Shown here one piece after another: positions 23,481-39,100 of a DNA stretch of 64,000 nt. How positions within the stretch are numbered: the first letter of the stretch is position 1; every line of letters starts with the position of its first letter. Made by a program: the position numbers and the translations under genes. The notes below the pieces were generated by a model. The model had not been told where the DNA came from, searched no databases, and saw only the letters and a list, made by a program, of their open reading frames with translations. This DNA is from Calliopsis andreniformis (taxonomy: Eukaryota; Arthropoda; Insecta; Hymenoptera; Andrenidae). Location: assembly GCF_051401765.1 (NCBI RefSeq), contig NW_027480480.1:2728001-2792000 (forward strand), given 5' to 3'.

Positions 23481-25336
23481 ATTGCCGATTGAGGATTGCG
23501 TATTGAGGATTGAAGAATGAGGATTGAGGATCGGGGATTGAGGACTGAGAATTGAAGATTGAGCATTGAGGATTGAAGGTTGACGGTTGAGGATTGAGGA
23601 TTGAGGATTGAGGATTGAGAATTGTGGATTGAGGATTGAGGATTGAAGATTGTGTATTGAGTATTGAAGGTTGAGGATTGAGGATTGAGTGTTGAAGATT
23701 GAGGATTGAGGACTGAGGATTGAGGATTAATGATTGAGCATTGAGGATTGAGGATTCAGGATTAGGGATTGAAGATTGAGGATTGGGTATTGAGGATTGA
23801 AGAATCAGGATTGAGGATTGAGTATTGAGGATTGAAGATTGACGATTGAGGATTGAGAATTGAGGATTGAGGATTGAGTATTGAAGATTGAGAATTGAGG
23901 ATTGAGGATTGAAGATTGAGTATTGAGGATTGAAGATTGAGGATTAAGGATTGAGGATTGAAGATTGAGGACTGAGTGTTGAGGGTTGAGTGATGAGAAT
24001 TGATGTTTGTGTATTGAGATTTGAAGATTGAAGAATGGGGATTGAGTATTGAAAACTGTGATTTGAGGATATTCTATTGAGGATTGAGGATTGACAATTG
24101 ATTGTTGAGGACCGACGGTTGAAGACTGAGGATTCAGGATTGAGGATTGAGGATTGAGTATTGACGATAGAAGATTGAGGACTGGGGACTGAGGATTGAA
24201 GATTGAGGATTGAGGATTGAGGATTGAGGATTGAGGTTTGAGGAACAGGAATTGAGGATTGAGGATTGAGGACTGAGGATTGACGATTGAGTATTGAAGA
24301 GTGAGGACTGATTACTGAGGATTGATGATTGATGACTGAGGATTGAGGAATGAGGATTGAGGATTGAAGATTCAGTATTGAGGATTGAAGATCGAGAATT
24401 GAGGATTGAGGATTGAACATTGAGGACTGAGCGTTCAGGATTGTTGATGACTGAGGGCTGAAGATTGAGGACACAGGATTGAGGATTCAGAATTGAGGTT
24501 TGAGGACAGAGGATCGAGGATTGAATATTGAGCATTAGGTATTGAGGATTGAAGAATGAGGATTGAGGATTGAGGGTTGAGGATTGAGGATTGAGGATTG
24601 AGGATTGAGGATTGAGGATTGAGGATTGAGGATTGAAGATTGAGAATTGAGGATTGAAAATTGAGGATTGAGGATTGAGGATTGAGGATTGAGGATTGAG
24701 GATTGAGGACTGAGGATTGAAGATTCAGTATTGAGTGTTGAAGGTTGAGAATTGAGGATTGAGGATTGAACATTGAGGACTGAGTGTTGAGGGTTGAGTG
24801 ATGAGGATTGACGTTTGTGGATAGAGATTTGAAGATTGCAGATTGAGTATTGAGTATGGAAAACTGTGAATTGAGGATATTCTATTGAGGATTGAGGATT
24901 GACGTCGGGTTGTTGAGGACTGAGGTCTGAAGATTGAGGATTCAGAATTGAGGTTTGAGGACTGAGGATTGAGGATTGAAGATTGACTATTGAGGATTGA
25001 TGATTGTGGATTGAGGATTGAGAATTGAGGATTGGGGATGAGGGCTGAGGGTTGAGGATTGACGTTACAGGACTGAGGACTGAGGGTTGAGGATTGAGAA
25101 TTGATGATTGAGGATAGAAGATTGAAGATTGAGGATTGGGTATTGAGGATTGAAGAATGAGGATTGAGGATTGAGGATTGAGGATTGAGGATTGAGGATT
25201 GAGGATTGAGGACTGAAGATTGAGTATTGAGGACTGAAGATTGATGATTGGGTATTGAGGATTGAGGATTGAGGATTGAAGATTGAGGATTGAAGATTGA
25301 GTATTAAGGATTGAAGATTGAGGATTGAGGATTGCG
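23481..25336 (+). repeat. Mosaic segment leading into the 7.8-kb tandem
   Basis: The segment contains landmark cores at 24,068 and 24,876. A stretch with the marker GTTCAGGATTGTTGATGAC near 24,431 recurs near 30,147 (offset 5,716) and again in the second 7.8-kb copy. The part around 24,800-25,100 resembles 20,200-20,500. No gene is seen. Confidence 0.8.
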
Positions 25337-28300
25337 GATTGAGGATTGAGGATTGAAGATTGAGGATTGGGGACTGAGTGTTGAGGGTTGATTGAGGAGA
25401 ATTGATGTTTGTGGATAGAGACTTGAAGATTGCAGATTGAGTATTGAGTATTGAAAACTGTGAATTGATGATATTCTATTGAGGATTGAGGATTGACGCC
25501 TGATAGTGGAGGTCTGATGTCTGAAGATTGAGGATTCAGGGTTGAGGATTCAGGATTGAGGTTTGAGGACTGAGGATTTAGGATTGAGGATTGAGGCTTG
25601 AGGATTGAGGATTGAGGATTGAAGATTGAGGATTGAGGATTGAGGATGAGGGCTGAGGGTTGAAGATTGAGGTTTGAGGACTGAGGACTGAGGATCGAGG
25701 ATTGAGAGTTGAGGATTGAGGATTGAGGATTGACGATTGAGGATTGAGTATTGAGTTTTGAGAATTGAGGATTGCTTATTGAAGATTGAGTATTGAGGAT
25801 TGAAGATTGAAGATTGAGGATAGAGGATTGAGGACTGAGGATGAGGGCTGAGGGTTGAAGATTGAGGTTTGAGGACTGAAGACTGAGGATTGAGGATTGG
25901 GAATAGAGGATTGAGGATTGAGGATTGAATATTGAGGATTAGGTATTGATGATTGAAGAATGAGGATTGAGGTTTGAGGATTGAGGATTGAGGACCGAGG
26001 ATTGAGGATTGAAGATTGAGTATTGAGGGTTGAAGACTGACGATTGAGGATTGAGGATTGAAGATTGAGGATTGCAGATTGAAGATTGAGTATTGAGGAT
26101 TGAAAATTTAGGATTGAGGATTGGGTATTGAGGATTGAAGAATGAGGATTGAGGATTGAGGATTGAGGATTGAGGATTGAGCATTGAGGATTGAGGATTG
26201 AGGATTGAAGACTGAGTATCGAGGATTGAATATTGAGGATTGAGGATTGAGGATTGAGGATTGAGTATTGAGGATTGATTATTGAAGATTCAGTATTGAG
26301 GATTGAAGATTGAGGATTGAGGAATGACGATTGAGGATTGATGATTGAAGATTGAGGATTGGGGATTGAGGATTGACGATTGAGGATTGAGTATTGAGTT
26401 TTGAGAATTGAGGATTGATTATTGAAGATTGAGTATTGAGGATTGAAGATTGAAGATTGAGGATTGAGGATTGTGGACTGAGGATGAGGACTGACAGTTG
26501 AAGATTGAGGTTTGAGGACTGAGGACTGAGGATTGAGGATTGAGAATAGAGGATTGAAGATTGAGGATTGGGTATTGATGATCGAAGAATGAGGATTGAG
26601 CATTGAGGATTGAGGATTGAGGATTGAGGATTGAGCATTGAAGACTGGGTATTGAGGATTGCAGGTTGAGGATTGTGGATTGGGGATTGAGAATTGAGGA
26701 TTGAATATTGAGGATTGGGGACTGAGCGTTGAGGGCTGTGTGATGAGAATTGATGTTTGTGGATAGAGACTTGAAGATTGCAGATTGAGTATTGAGTAAT
26801 AAATACTGTGAATTGATGATATTCTATTGAGGATTGAGGATTGACAGCTGATTGTTGAGGAGTGAGGGCTGAAGATTGAGGATTCAGGATTGAGGATTGA
26901 GGATTGAAGATTGAGTATTTAGGAATGAAAATTGAGGATTGAGGATTGAGGATTGAGGATTGAGGATTGAGGATTGAGGACTGAGGATTGAAGATTCAGT
27001 ATTGAGTGTTGAAGATTGAGCATTGAGGATTGAAGATTGACGATTGAGGATTGAGGATTGAGGATTGAGGATTGAGGATTGAGGATTGAGGATTGAGCAT
27101 TGGAGATTGAGTATTGAGGATTGAATGTTGAGGATTGTGGATTGTGGGTTGAGGATTGAGGATTGAATATTGAGGATTGTAGACTGAGTGTTGAGGGTTG
27201 AGTGATGAGAATTGATGTTTGTGGATAGAGACTTGAAGATTGCAGATTAAGTATTGAGTAATGCAAACTGTGAATTGATGATATTCTATTGAGGATTGAG
27301 GATTGACAGCAGATTGTAGAGGACTGAGGGCTGAAGATTGAGGATTCAGGATTGAGGATTCAGAATTGAGGTTTGAGGACTGAGGATTGAGGATTGAGGA
27401 TTGAGGAATGAGGATTGAAGATTGAGGAATGACGATTGAGGGTTGTGGATTGAGGACGAGGACTGAGGTTTGAGTATTGATGTTTGAGGTCTGAGGATAG
27501 AGGATTGAGGATTGAGAATTGAGGATTGAGGATTCAGGATTGAAGATTGAGGGTTGGGTATTGATTATTGAAGAATGAGGATTGAGGATTGAGGATTGTG
27601 GATTGAGGATTGAGGGTTGAGTATTGAAGATTGAGAATTGAGGATTGAGGATTGAAGATTGAGTATTGTGGATTGAAGATTGAGGATTGAGGATTGAGGA
27701 TTGAAGATTGAGTACTGAGTGTTGAGGGTTGAGTGATGAGAATTGATGTTTGTGGATTGAGATCTGAAGATTGAAGGATGGGGATTGGGTATTGAAAACT
27801 GTGATTTGAGGATATTCTATTGAGGATTGAGAATTGACAATTGATTGTTGAGGACCGACGGCAGAAGATGGAGGATTCAGGATTGAGGATTCCGGATTGA
27901 GGTTTGAGGACTGAGGATTGAGGGTTGAGGATTGAGAATTGAGGATTGACGCTTGAGGATTGAGGATTGAGGATGGAGGATTGAAGACAGAGGACTGAGT
28001 ATTGTGGATTGAGTGTTGAGAATTGATGTTTGAGGACTGAGATTTGATTATTGAATATTGTGGATTGAGTATTGAACCATGAGAATTCAGGATATTCTAT
28101 TGAGTATTGAGAACTGAGGATTGATGGTTGAGTATTGAGGATTGATGGTTGAGGGTTGTGTGTTGAATATTGCGGATTGAGCATTGAGGATTGAGGATTG
28201 AGGATTGAAGATTGGGGATTGGGGATTGAGGATTGGCGATTGAGGATTGAGTACTGAGGATTGAGAATTGAGGATTGAGTATTGAGGATTGAGTATTGAG

Positions 28301-31300
28301 GATTGAATATTGAGGATTGAGGAATGAGGATTGAAGATTCAGGACTGAGTGTTGATGGTTGAGTGATGAGAACTGATGTTTGTGGATTGAGATTTGAAGA
28401 TTGAAGAATGGGGATTGAGTATTGAAATCTGTGAATTGAGGATATTCTATTGAGGATTAAGGATTGACAATTGATTTTTGAGGACTGAGAGCTGAAGATT
28501 GAGGATTCAGGATAGAGGATTCGGGATTGAGGTTTGAGGAATGAGGATTGAGGGTTGAGGATTGAGGATTGAGGATTGAGGATTGAGGATTGAAGATTGA
28601 GTATTGAGGATTGAAGATTGAGGATTGAGGATTGAAGATTGAGGATTGAGTATTGAGTATAGAAGATTGAGGACTGGGGACTGAGGATTGAAGATTGAGG
28701 ATTGAGGATTGAGGATAGAGGATTGAGGATTGAGGATTGAGGATTGAGGATTGAGGATTGAGGATTGAGGATTGAGGATTGAGTATTGAGGATGAGGGCT
28801 GAGGTTTGAGGATTGAGGTTTGAGGACTGAGGACTGAGGATTGAGGGTTGAGAATTGAGGATTGAGGATTGAGGATTGAAGATTGAGGATTGGGTATTGA
28901 GGATTGAAGAATGAGGATTGAGGATTGAGGATTGAGGATTGAACATTGAGGACTGAGTGTTGAGGGTTGAGTAATGAGAATTGATGTTTGTGGATAGAGG
29001 TTTGAAGACTGCAGATTGAGTATTGAGTATTGAAAACTGTGAATTGAGGATATTCTATTGATGATTGAGGATTGACCACTGATTGTTGAGGACTGAGGGC
29101 TGAAGATCGAGGACACAGGATTGAGGATTCAGAACTGAGGTATGGGGACAAAGGATTGAGAATTGAGGATTGACGCTTGAGGATTGAGTATTTAGGATGG
29201 AGGATTGAAGACAGAGGACTGAGTATTGAGGATTGAGTGTTGAGAATTGATGTTTGAGGACTGAGATTTGATTATTGAATTTTGTGGATTGAGTACTGAA
29301 CCATGAGAATTCAGGATATTCTATTGAGTATTGAGAACTCAGGATTGATGGTTGAGTATTGAGGATTGATGGTTGAGGGTTGTGTGTTGAATATTGCGGA
29401 TTGAGCATTGCGGATTGAGGATTGAGGATTGAAGATTGAGGATTGGGGATTGAGGATTGGCGATTGAGGATTGAGTACTGAGGATTGAGAATTGAGGATT
29501 GAGGGTTGAGGATTGAGTATTGGGGATTGAATATTGAGGATTGAGGAATGAGGATTGAAGATTGAGGACTGAGTGTTGATGGTTGAGTGTTGAGAACTGA
29601 TGTTTGTGGATTGAGATTTGAAGATTGAAGAATGGGGATTGAGAATTGAAATCTGTGAATTGAGTATATTCTATTGAGGATTAAGGAATGACAATTGACT
29701 TTTGAGGACTGAGGGCTGAAGATTGAGGATTCAGGATCGAGGATTCGGGATTGAGGTTGGAGGACTGAGGATTGAGGGTTGAGGATTGAGGATTGAGGAT
29801 TGAGGATTGAGGATTGAAGATTGAGTATTGAGGATTGAAGAATGAGGATTGAGGATTGAGGATTGAGGATTGATTATTGACGATAGAAGATTGAGGACTG
29901 GGGACTGAGGATTGAAGATTGAGGATTGAGGATTGAGGATTGAGGATTGAGGTTTGAGGAACAGGAATTGAGGATTGAGGATTGAGGACTGAGGATTGAC
30001 GATTGAGTATTGAAGAGTGAGGACTGATTACTGAGGATTGATGATTGATGACTGAGGATTGAGGAATGAGGATTGAGGATTGAAGATTCAGTATTGAGGA
30101 TTGAAGATCGAGAATTGAGGATTGAGGATTGAACATTGAGGACTGAGCGTTCAGGATTGTTGATGACTGAGGGCTGAAGATTGAGGACACAGGATTGAGG
30201 ATTCAGAATTGAGGTTTGAGGACAGAGGATCGAGGATTGAATATTGAGCATTAGGTATTGAGGATTGAAGAATGAGGATTGAGGATTGAGGGTTGAGGAT
30301 TGAGGATTGAGGATTGAGGATTGAGGATTGAAGATTGAGTATTGAGGATTGAAGATTGAGGATTGAGGATTGAGGATTGAGGATTGAGGATTGAAGATTG
30401 AGGATTTGGGATTGAGGATTGACGATTGAGGATTGAGTATTGAGGATTGAGAATTGAGGACTGATTATTGAAGATTGAGTATTGAGGAATGAAGATTGAG
30501 GATTGAGGATTGAGGATTGAGGATTGAGGATGAGGACTGAGGGTTGAGGATTGAGGTTTGAGGAACAGGAATTGAGGATTGAGGATTGAGGACTGAGGAT
30601 TGACGATTGAGTATTGAAGATTGAGGACTGATTACTGAGGATTGATGATTGATAACTGAGGATTGAGGATTGAGGATTGAGGATTGAAGATTCAGTATTG
30701 AGGATTGAAGATCGAGAATTGAGGATTGAGGATTGAACATTGAGGACTGAGCGCTCAGGGTTTAGTGATGAGAATTGATGTTTGTGTATAGAGACTTGAA
30801 GATTGCAGATTGAGTATTGAGTATTGAAAACTGTGAATTGAGGATATTCTATTGGGGATTGAGGATTGACAACTGATTGTTGAGGACTGAGGGCTGGAGA
30901 TTGAGGATGCAGGATTGAGGATTCAGAATTGAGGTTTGAGGACTGAGGATTGGGGATTGAATATTGAGTATTGAGGATTGAAGATTGAGGATTGAGGATT
31001 GAGGATTGAGTATTGAGGATGGGGGCTGAGGTTTGAGGATTGAGGTTTGAGGACTGAGGACTGAGGATTGAGGGTTGAGAATTGAGGATTGAGGATTGAG
31101 GATTGAAGATTGAGGATTGGGTATTGAGGATTAAGGGACGAGGATTGAGGATTGAGGATTGAGGATTGTGGATTGAGGATTGAAGGTTGAGTGTTCAGGA
31201 TTGGAGATGGACGATTGCGGATTGAGGACCGAGGAATGACGACTGAGGATTGAAGATTGAGTATTGAGGATTGAAGATTGAGTTTTGAGGATTGTGGTCT

Positions 31301-33132
31301 GAGGATTGAGGATTGAAGGTTGAGGATTGGGGACTGAGAGTTGAGGGTTGAGTCATTAGGATTGATGTTTGTGGATAGAGGTTTGAAGATTGCAGGTTGA
31401 GTATTGAGTATTGAGACCTGTGAATTGAGGATATTCTATTGAGGATTGAGGACTGACAACTGATTGTTGAGGACTGTGGGCTGAAGATTGAGGATTCAGG
31501 ATTGAGGATTCAGAATTGAGGTTTTAGGACTGAGGATTCATGATTGAAGATTGAGTATTGAAGATTGAAGATTGACGATTGAGGATTGAGAATTGAGGAT
31601 TGAGGATTGAGGATTGAGCATTGAAGACTGAGTATTGAGGATTGAAGGTTGAGGATTGTGGATTGAGGATTGAGAATTGAGGATTGAGGACAGAGGATTG
31701 AGGATTGAAGTTTGAGTATTGAGGATTGAAGATTGAGGATTGCGGATTGTCGTCTGAGGATTGAGGATGAGGGCTGAGGGTTGAGGATTGAGGTTTGAGG
31801 ACTGAGGACTGAGGGTTCAGGACTGAGAGTTGAAGACTGAGTGTTGAGGATTGAAGGTTGAGGATTGAGGAATGAGAATTGAGGATTGAGGATGAGGGCT
31901 GAGGGTTGAGGATTGAGGTTAGAGGACTGAGGACTGAGGATTGAGGATTGAGAATTGATGATTGAGGATTGAGGATTGAAGATTGAGGATTGGGTATCGA
32001 GGATTGAAGAATGAGGATTGAGGATTGAGGATTGAGCATTGAGGATTGAAGATTGAGTATTGAGGATTGAAGATTGACGATTGAGGATTGAGAATTGAGG
32101 ATTGAGGATTGAGGATTGAGCATTGAAGACTGAGTATTGAGGATTGAATGTTGAGGATTGTGGACTGAGCATTGAGAATTGAGGATTGAATATTGAGGTT
32201 TGGGGACTGAGTGTTGAGAGTTGAGTGATGAGAGTTGATGTTTGTGGATAGAGATTTGAAGATTGCAGATTGAGTATTGAGTAATGAAAACTGTGAATTG
32301 ATGATATTCTATTGAGGATTGAGGATTGACAACTGATGGTTGAGGATTGAGGATTGAAGATTGAGTATTGAGGATTGAAGATTGAGGATTGAGGATTGGG
32401 TATTGAAGATTGAGGATTTGGGACTGAGGAATGAAGATTGAGGATTGATGATTGAGCATTGAGGATTGAGGATTGAGGATTGAGGATTGAAGATTGAGGA
32501 TTGGGTATTGAGGATTGAAGAATGAGGATTGAGGATTGAGGATTAAGGATTGAGGATTGAAGATTGAGTATTGAGGATTGAAGGTTGACGGTTGATGATT
32601 GAGGATTGACGATTGAGGATTGAGGATTGAGGATTGAGGATAGAGGATTGAAGATTGAGTATTGAGGATTGAAGGTTGATGATTGAGGATTGAGGATTGA
32701 GGATTGAGGATTGAAGATTGAGGATTGAAGATTGAGTATTGAGGATTGAAGATTGCGGATTGAGGATTGCGGATTGAGGATTGAGGATTGAAGATTGAGG
32801 ATTGGGGACTGAGTGTTGAGGGCTGAGCGATGAGAATTGATGTTTGTGGATAGAGATTTGAAGATTGCAGGTTGTGTGTTGAGCATTGAGTCCTGTGAAT
32901 TGAGGATACTCTATTGAGGATTGAGGATTGACACCTGATTGTTGAGGACTGCGAGCTGAAGTTTGAGGATTCAGGATTCAGGATTCAGGATTGAAGTTTG
33001 AGGACTGAGGATTAAAGATTGAGGATTGAGGATTGAGGTTTGAGGATTGAGGATTGAAGATTGAGGATTGGGTATTGAGGATTGAAGATTGAGGATTGGG
33101 TGTTGAGGATTGAGGAATGTGGAGTGAGGATT
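25337..33132 (+). repeat. 7.8-kb tandem segmental duplication, copy 1
   Basis: The copy aligns with 33,133-40,790 at offset 7,792 up to about 29,548 and at offset 7,652 from about 29,776. The shift reflects a block 140 bp longer in this copy. Differences elsewhere look like isolated substitutions (for example TAGTGGAGG near 25,505 against TAGTTGAGG near 33,297). Landmark cores are at 25,470, 26,818, 27,280, 27,811, 28,091, 28,441, 29,049, 29,315, 29,665, 30,843, 31,430, 32,303 and 32,905. Those at 28,091 and 29,315 are type 2, and 29,665 is a weaker GTATATTCT variant. Inside the copy, about 27.9-28.6 kb is repeated at about 29.1-29.8 kb (offset 1,224). Its first part is family B. No gene is seen. 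Confidence 0.94.
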
Positions 33133-36100
33133 GAGGATTGAGGATTGAAGATTGAGGATTGGGGACTGAGTGTTGAGGGTTGATTGAGGAGAATTGATGT
33201 TTGTGGATAGAGACTTGAAGATTGCAGATTGAGTATTGAGTATTGAAAACTGTGAATTGATGATATTCTATTGAGGATTGAGGATTGACGCCTGATAGTT
33301 GAGGTCTGATGTCTGAAGATTGAGGATTCAGGGTTGAGGATTCAGGATTGAGGTTTGAGGACTGAGGATTTAGGATTGAGGATTGAGGCTTGAGGATTGA
33401 GGATTGAGGATTGAAGATTGAGGATTGAGGATTGAGGATGAGGGCTGAGGGTTGAAGATTGAGGTTTGAGGACTGAGGACTGAGGATCGAGGATTGAGAG
33501 TTGAGGATTGAGGATTGAGGATTGACGATTGAGGATTGAGTATTGAGTTTTGAGTATTGAGGATTGCTTATTGAAGATTGAGTATTGAGGATTGAAGATT
33601 GAAGATTGAGGATAGAGGATTGAGGACTGAGGATGAGGGCTGAGGGTTGAAGATTGAGGTTTGAGGACTGAAGACTGAGGATTGAGGATTGGGAATAGAG
33701 GATTGAGGATTGAGGATTGAATATTGAGGATTAGGTATTGATGATTGAAGAATGAGGATTGAGGTTTGAGGATTGAGGATTGAGGACCGAGGATTGAGGA
33801 TTGAAGATTGAGTATTGAGGGTTGAAGACTGACGATTGAGGATTGAGTATTGAAGATTGAGGATTGCAGATTGAAGATTGAGTATTGAGGATTGAAAATT
33901 TAGGATTGAGGATTGGGTATTGAGGATTGAAGAATGAGGATTGAGGATTGAGGATTGAGGATTGAGGATTGAGCATTGAGGATTGAGGATTGAGGATTGA
34001 AGACTGAGTATCGAGGATTGAATATTGAGGATTGAGGATTGAGGATTGAGGATTGAGTATTGAGGATTGATTATTGAAGATTCAGTATTGAGGATTGAAG
34101 ATTGAGGATTGAGGAATGACGATTGAGGATTGATGATTGAAGATTGAGGATTGGGGATTGAGGATTGACGATTGAGGATTGAGTATTGAGTTTTGAGAAT
34201 TGAGGATTGATTATTGAAGATTGAGTATTGAGGATTGAAGATTGAAGATTGAGGATTGAGGATTGTGGACTGAGGATGAGGGCTGACAGTTGAAGATTGA
34301 GGTTTGAGGACTGAGGACTGAGGATTGAGGATTGAGAATAGAGGATTGAAGATTGAGGATTGGGTATTGATGATCGAAGAATGAGGATTGAGCATTGAGG
34401 ATTGAGGATTGAGGATTGAGGATTGAGCATTGAAGACTGGGTATTGAGGATTGCAGGTTGAGGATTGTGGATTGGGGATTGAGAATTGAGGATTGAATAT
34501 TGAGGATTGGGGACTGAGCGTTGAGGGCTGTGTGATGAGAATTGATGTTTGTGGATAGAGACTTGAAGATTGCAGATTGAGTATTGAGTAATAAATACTG
34601 TGAATTGATGATATTCTATTGAGGATTGAGGATTGACAGCTGATTGTTGAGGAGTGAGGGCTGAAGATTGAGGATTCAGGATTGAGGATTGAGGATTGAA
34701 GATTGAGTATTTAGGAATGAAAATTGAGGATTGAGGATTGAGGATTGAGGATTGAGGATTGAGGATTGAGGACTGAGGATTGAAGATTCAGTATTGAGTG
34801 TTGAAGATTGAGCATTGAGGATTGAAGATTGACGATTGAGGATTGAGGATTGAGGATTGAGGATTGAGGATTGAGGATTGAGGATTGAGCATTGGAGATT
34901 GAGTATTGAGGATTGAATGTTGAGGATTGTGGATTGTGGGTTGAGGATTGAGGATTGAATATTGAGGATTGTAGACTGAGTGTTGAGGGTTGAGTGATGA
35001 GAATTGATGTTTGTGGATAGAGACTTGAAGATTGCAGATTAAGTATTGAGTAATGCAAACTGTGAATTGATGATATTCTATTGAGGATTGAGGATTGACA
35101 GCAGATTGTAGAGGACTGAGGGCTGAAGATTGAGGATTCAGGATTGAGGATTCAGAATTGAGGTTTGAGGACTGAGGATTGAGGATTGAGGATTGAGGAA
35201 TGAGGATTGAAGATTGAGGAATGACGATTGAGGGTTGTGGATTGAGGACGAGGACTGAGGTTTGAGTATTGATGTTTGAGGTCTGAGGATAGAGGATTGA
35301 GGATTGAGAATTGAGGATTGAGGATTCAGGATTGAAGATTGAGGGTTGGGTATTGATTATTGAAGAATGAGGATTGAGGATTGAGGATTGTGGATTGAGG
35401 ATTGAGGGTTGAGTATTGAAGATTGAGAATTGAGGATTGAGGATTGAAGATTGAGTATTGTGGATTGAAGATTGAGGATTGAGGATTGAGGATTGAAGAT
35501 TGAGTACTGAGTGTTGAGGGTTGAGTGATGAGAATTGATGTTTGTGGATTGAGATCTGAAGATTGAAGGATGGGGATTGGGTATTGAAAACTGTGATTTG
35601 AGGATATTCTATTGAGGATTGAGAATTGACAATTGATTGTTGAGGACCGACGGCAGAAGATGGAGGATTCAGGATTGAGGTTTCCGGATTGAGGTTTGAG
35701 GACTGAGGATTGAGGGTTGAGGATTGAGAATTGAGGATTGACGCTTGAGGATTGAGGATTGAGGATGGAGGATTGAAGACAGAGGACTGAGTATTGTGGA
35801 TTGAGTGTTGAGAATTGATGTTTGAGGACTGAGATTTGATTATTGAATATTGTGGATTGAGTATTGAACCATGAGAATTCAGGATATTCTATTGAGTATT
35901 GAGAACTGAGGATTGATGGTTGAGTATTGAGGATTGATGGTTGAGGGTTGTGTGTTGAATATTGCGGATTGAGCATTGAGGATTGAGGATTGAGGATTGA
36001 AGATTGGGGATTGGGGATTGAGGATTGGCGATTGAGGATTGAGTACTGAGGATTGAGAATTGAGGATTGAGTATTGAGGATTGAGTATTGAGGATTGAAT

Positions 36101-39100
36101 ATTGAGGATTGAGGAATGAGGATTGAAGATTCAGGACTGAGTGTTGATGGTTGAGTGATGAGAACTGATGTTTGTGGATTGAGATTTGAAGATTGAAGAA
36201 TGGGGATTGAGTATTGAAATCTGTGAATTGAGGATATTCTATTGAGGATTAAGGATTGACAATTGATTTTTGAGGACTGAGAGCTGAAGATTGAGGATTC
36301 AGGATAGAGGATTCGGGATTGAGGTTTGAGGAATGAGGATTGAGGGTTGAGGATTGAGGATTGAGGATTGAGGATTGAGGATTGAAGATTGAGTATTGAG
36401 GATTGAAGATTGAGGATTGAGGATTGAAGATTGAGGATTGAGTATTGAGGATAGAAGATTGAGGACTGGGGACTGAGGATTGAAGATTGAGGATTGAGGA
36501 TTGAGGATAGAGGATTGAGGATTGAGGATTGAGGATTGAGGATTGAGGATTGAGGATTGAGGATTGAGGATTGAGTATTGAGGATGAGGGCTGAGGTTTG
36601 AGGATTGAGGTTTGAGGACTGAGGACTGAGGATTGAGGGTTGAGAATTGAGGATTGAGGATTGAGGATTGAAGATTGAGGATTGGGTATTGAGGATTGAA
36701 GAATGAGGATTGAGGATTGAGGATTGAGGATTGAACATTGAGGACTGAGTGTTGAGGGTTGAGTAATGAGAATTGATGTTTGTGGATAGAGGTTTGAAGA
36801 CTGCAGATTGAGTATTGAGTATTGAAAACTGTGAATTGAGGATATTCTATTGATGATTGAGGATTGACCACTGATTGTTGAGGACTGAGGGCTGAAGATC
36901 GAGGACACAGGATTGAGGATTCAGAACTGAGGTATGGGGACAAAGGATTGAGAATTGAGGATTGACGCTTGAGGATTGAGTATTTAGGATGGAGGATTGA
37001 AGACAGAGGACTGAGTATTGAGGATTGAGTGTTGAGAATAGATGTTTGAGGACTGAGATTTGATTATTGAATTTTGTGGATTGAGTACTGAACCATGAGA
37101 ATTCAGGATATTCTATTGAGTATTGAGAACTCAGGATTGATGGTTGAGTATTGAGGATTGATGGTTGAGGGTTGTGTGTTGAATATTGCGGATTGAGCAT
37201 TGCGGATTGAGGATTGAGGATTGAAGATTGAGGATTGGGGATTGAGGATTGGCGATTGAGGATTGAGTACTGAGGATTGAGAATTGAGGATTGAGGGTTG
37301 AGGATTGAGTATTGGGGATTGAATATTGAGGATTGAGGAATGAGGGCTGAGGTTTGAGGATTGAGGTTTGAGGACTGAGGACTGAGGATTGAGGGTTGAG
37401 AATTGAGGATTGAGGACTGAGGATTGAGGGTTGAGGATTGAGGATTGAGGATTGAGGATTGAGGATTGAAGATTGAGTATTGAGGATTGAAGAATGAGGA
37501 TTGAGGATTGAGGATTGAGGATTGATTATTGACGATAGAAGATTGAGGACTGGGGACTGAGGATTGAAGATTGAGGATTGAGGATTGAGGATTGAGGATT
37601 GAGGTTTGAGGAACAGGAATTGAGGATTGAGGATTGAGGACTGAGGATTGACGATTGAGTATTGAAGAGTGAGGACTGATTACTGAGGATTGATGATTGA
37701 TGACTGAGGATTGAGGAATGAGGATTGAGGATTGAAGATTCAGTATTGAGGATTGAAGATCGAGAATTGAGGATTGAGGATTGAACATTGAGGACTGAGC
37801 GTTCAGGATTGTTGATGACTGAGGGCTGAAGATTGAGGACACAGGATTGAGGATTCAGAATTGAGGTTTGAGGACAGAGGATCGAGGATTGAATATTGAG
37901 CATTAGGTATTGAGGATTGAAGAATGAGGATTGAGGATTGAGGGTTGAGGATTGAGGATTGAGGATTGAGGATTGAGGATTGAAGATTGAGTATTGAGGA
38001 TTGAAGATTGAGGATTGAGGATTGAGGTTTGAGGATTGAGGATTGAAGATTGAGGATTTGGGATTGAGGATTGACGATTGAGGATTGAGTATTGAGGATT
38101 GAGAATTGAGGACTGATTATTGAAGATTGAGTATTGAGGAATGAAGATTGAGGATTGAGGATTGAGGATTGAGGATTGAGGATGAGGACTGAGGGTTGAG
38201 GATTGAGGTTTGAGGAACAGGAATTGAGGACTGAGGATTGAGGACTGAGGATTGACGATTGAGTATTGAAGATTGAGGACTGATTACTGAGGATTGATGA
38301 TTGATAACTGAGGATTGAGGATTGAGGATTGAGGATTGAAGATTCAGTATTGAGGATTGAAGACCGAGAATTGAGGATTGAGGATTGAACATTGAGGACT
38401 GAGCGCTCAGGGTTTAGTGATGAGAATTGATGTTTGTGTATAGAGAATTGAAGATTGCAGATTGAGTATTGAGTATTGAAAACTGTGAATTGAGGATATT
38501 CTATTGGGGATTGAGGATTGACAACTGATTGTTGAGGACTGAGGGCTGGAGATTGAGGATGCAGGATTGAGGATTCAGAATTGAGGTTTGAGGACTGAGG
38601 ATTGGGGATTGAATATTGAGTATTGAGGATTGAAGATTGAGGATTGAGGATTGAGGATTGAGTATTGAGGATGGGGGCTGAGGTTTGAGGATTGAGGTTT
38701 GAGGACTGAGGACTGAGGATTGAGGGTTGAGAATTGAGGATTGAGGATTGAGGATTGAAGATTGAGGATTGGGTATTGAGGATTAAGGGACGAGGATTGA
38801 GGATTGAGGATTGAGGATTGTGGATTGAGGATTGAAGGTTGAGTGTTCAGGATTGGAGATGGACGATTGCGGATTGAGGACCGAGGAATGACGATTGAGG
38901 ATTGAAGATTGAGTATTGAGGATTGAAGATTGAGTTTTGAGGATTGTGGTCTGAGGATTGAGGATTGAAGGTTGAGGATTGGGGACTGAGAGTTGAGGGT
39001 TGAGTCATTAGGATTGATGTTTGTGGATAGAGGTTTGAAGATTGCAGGTTGAGTATTGAGTATTGAGACCTGTGAATTGAGGATATTCTATTGAGGATTG

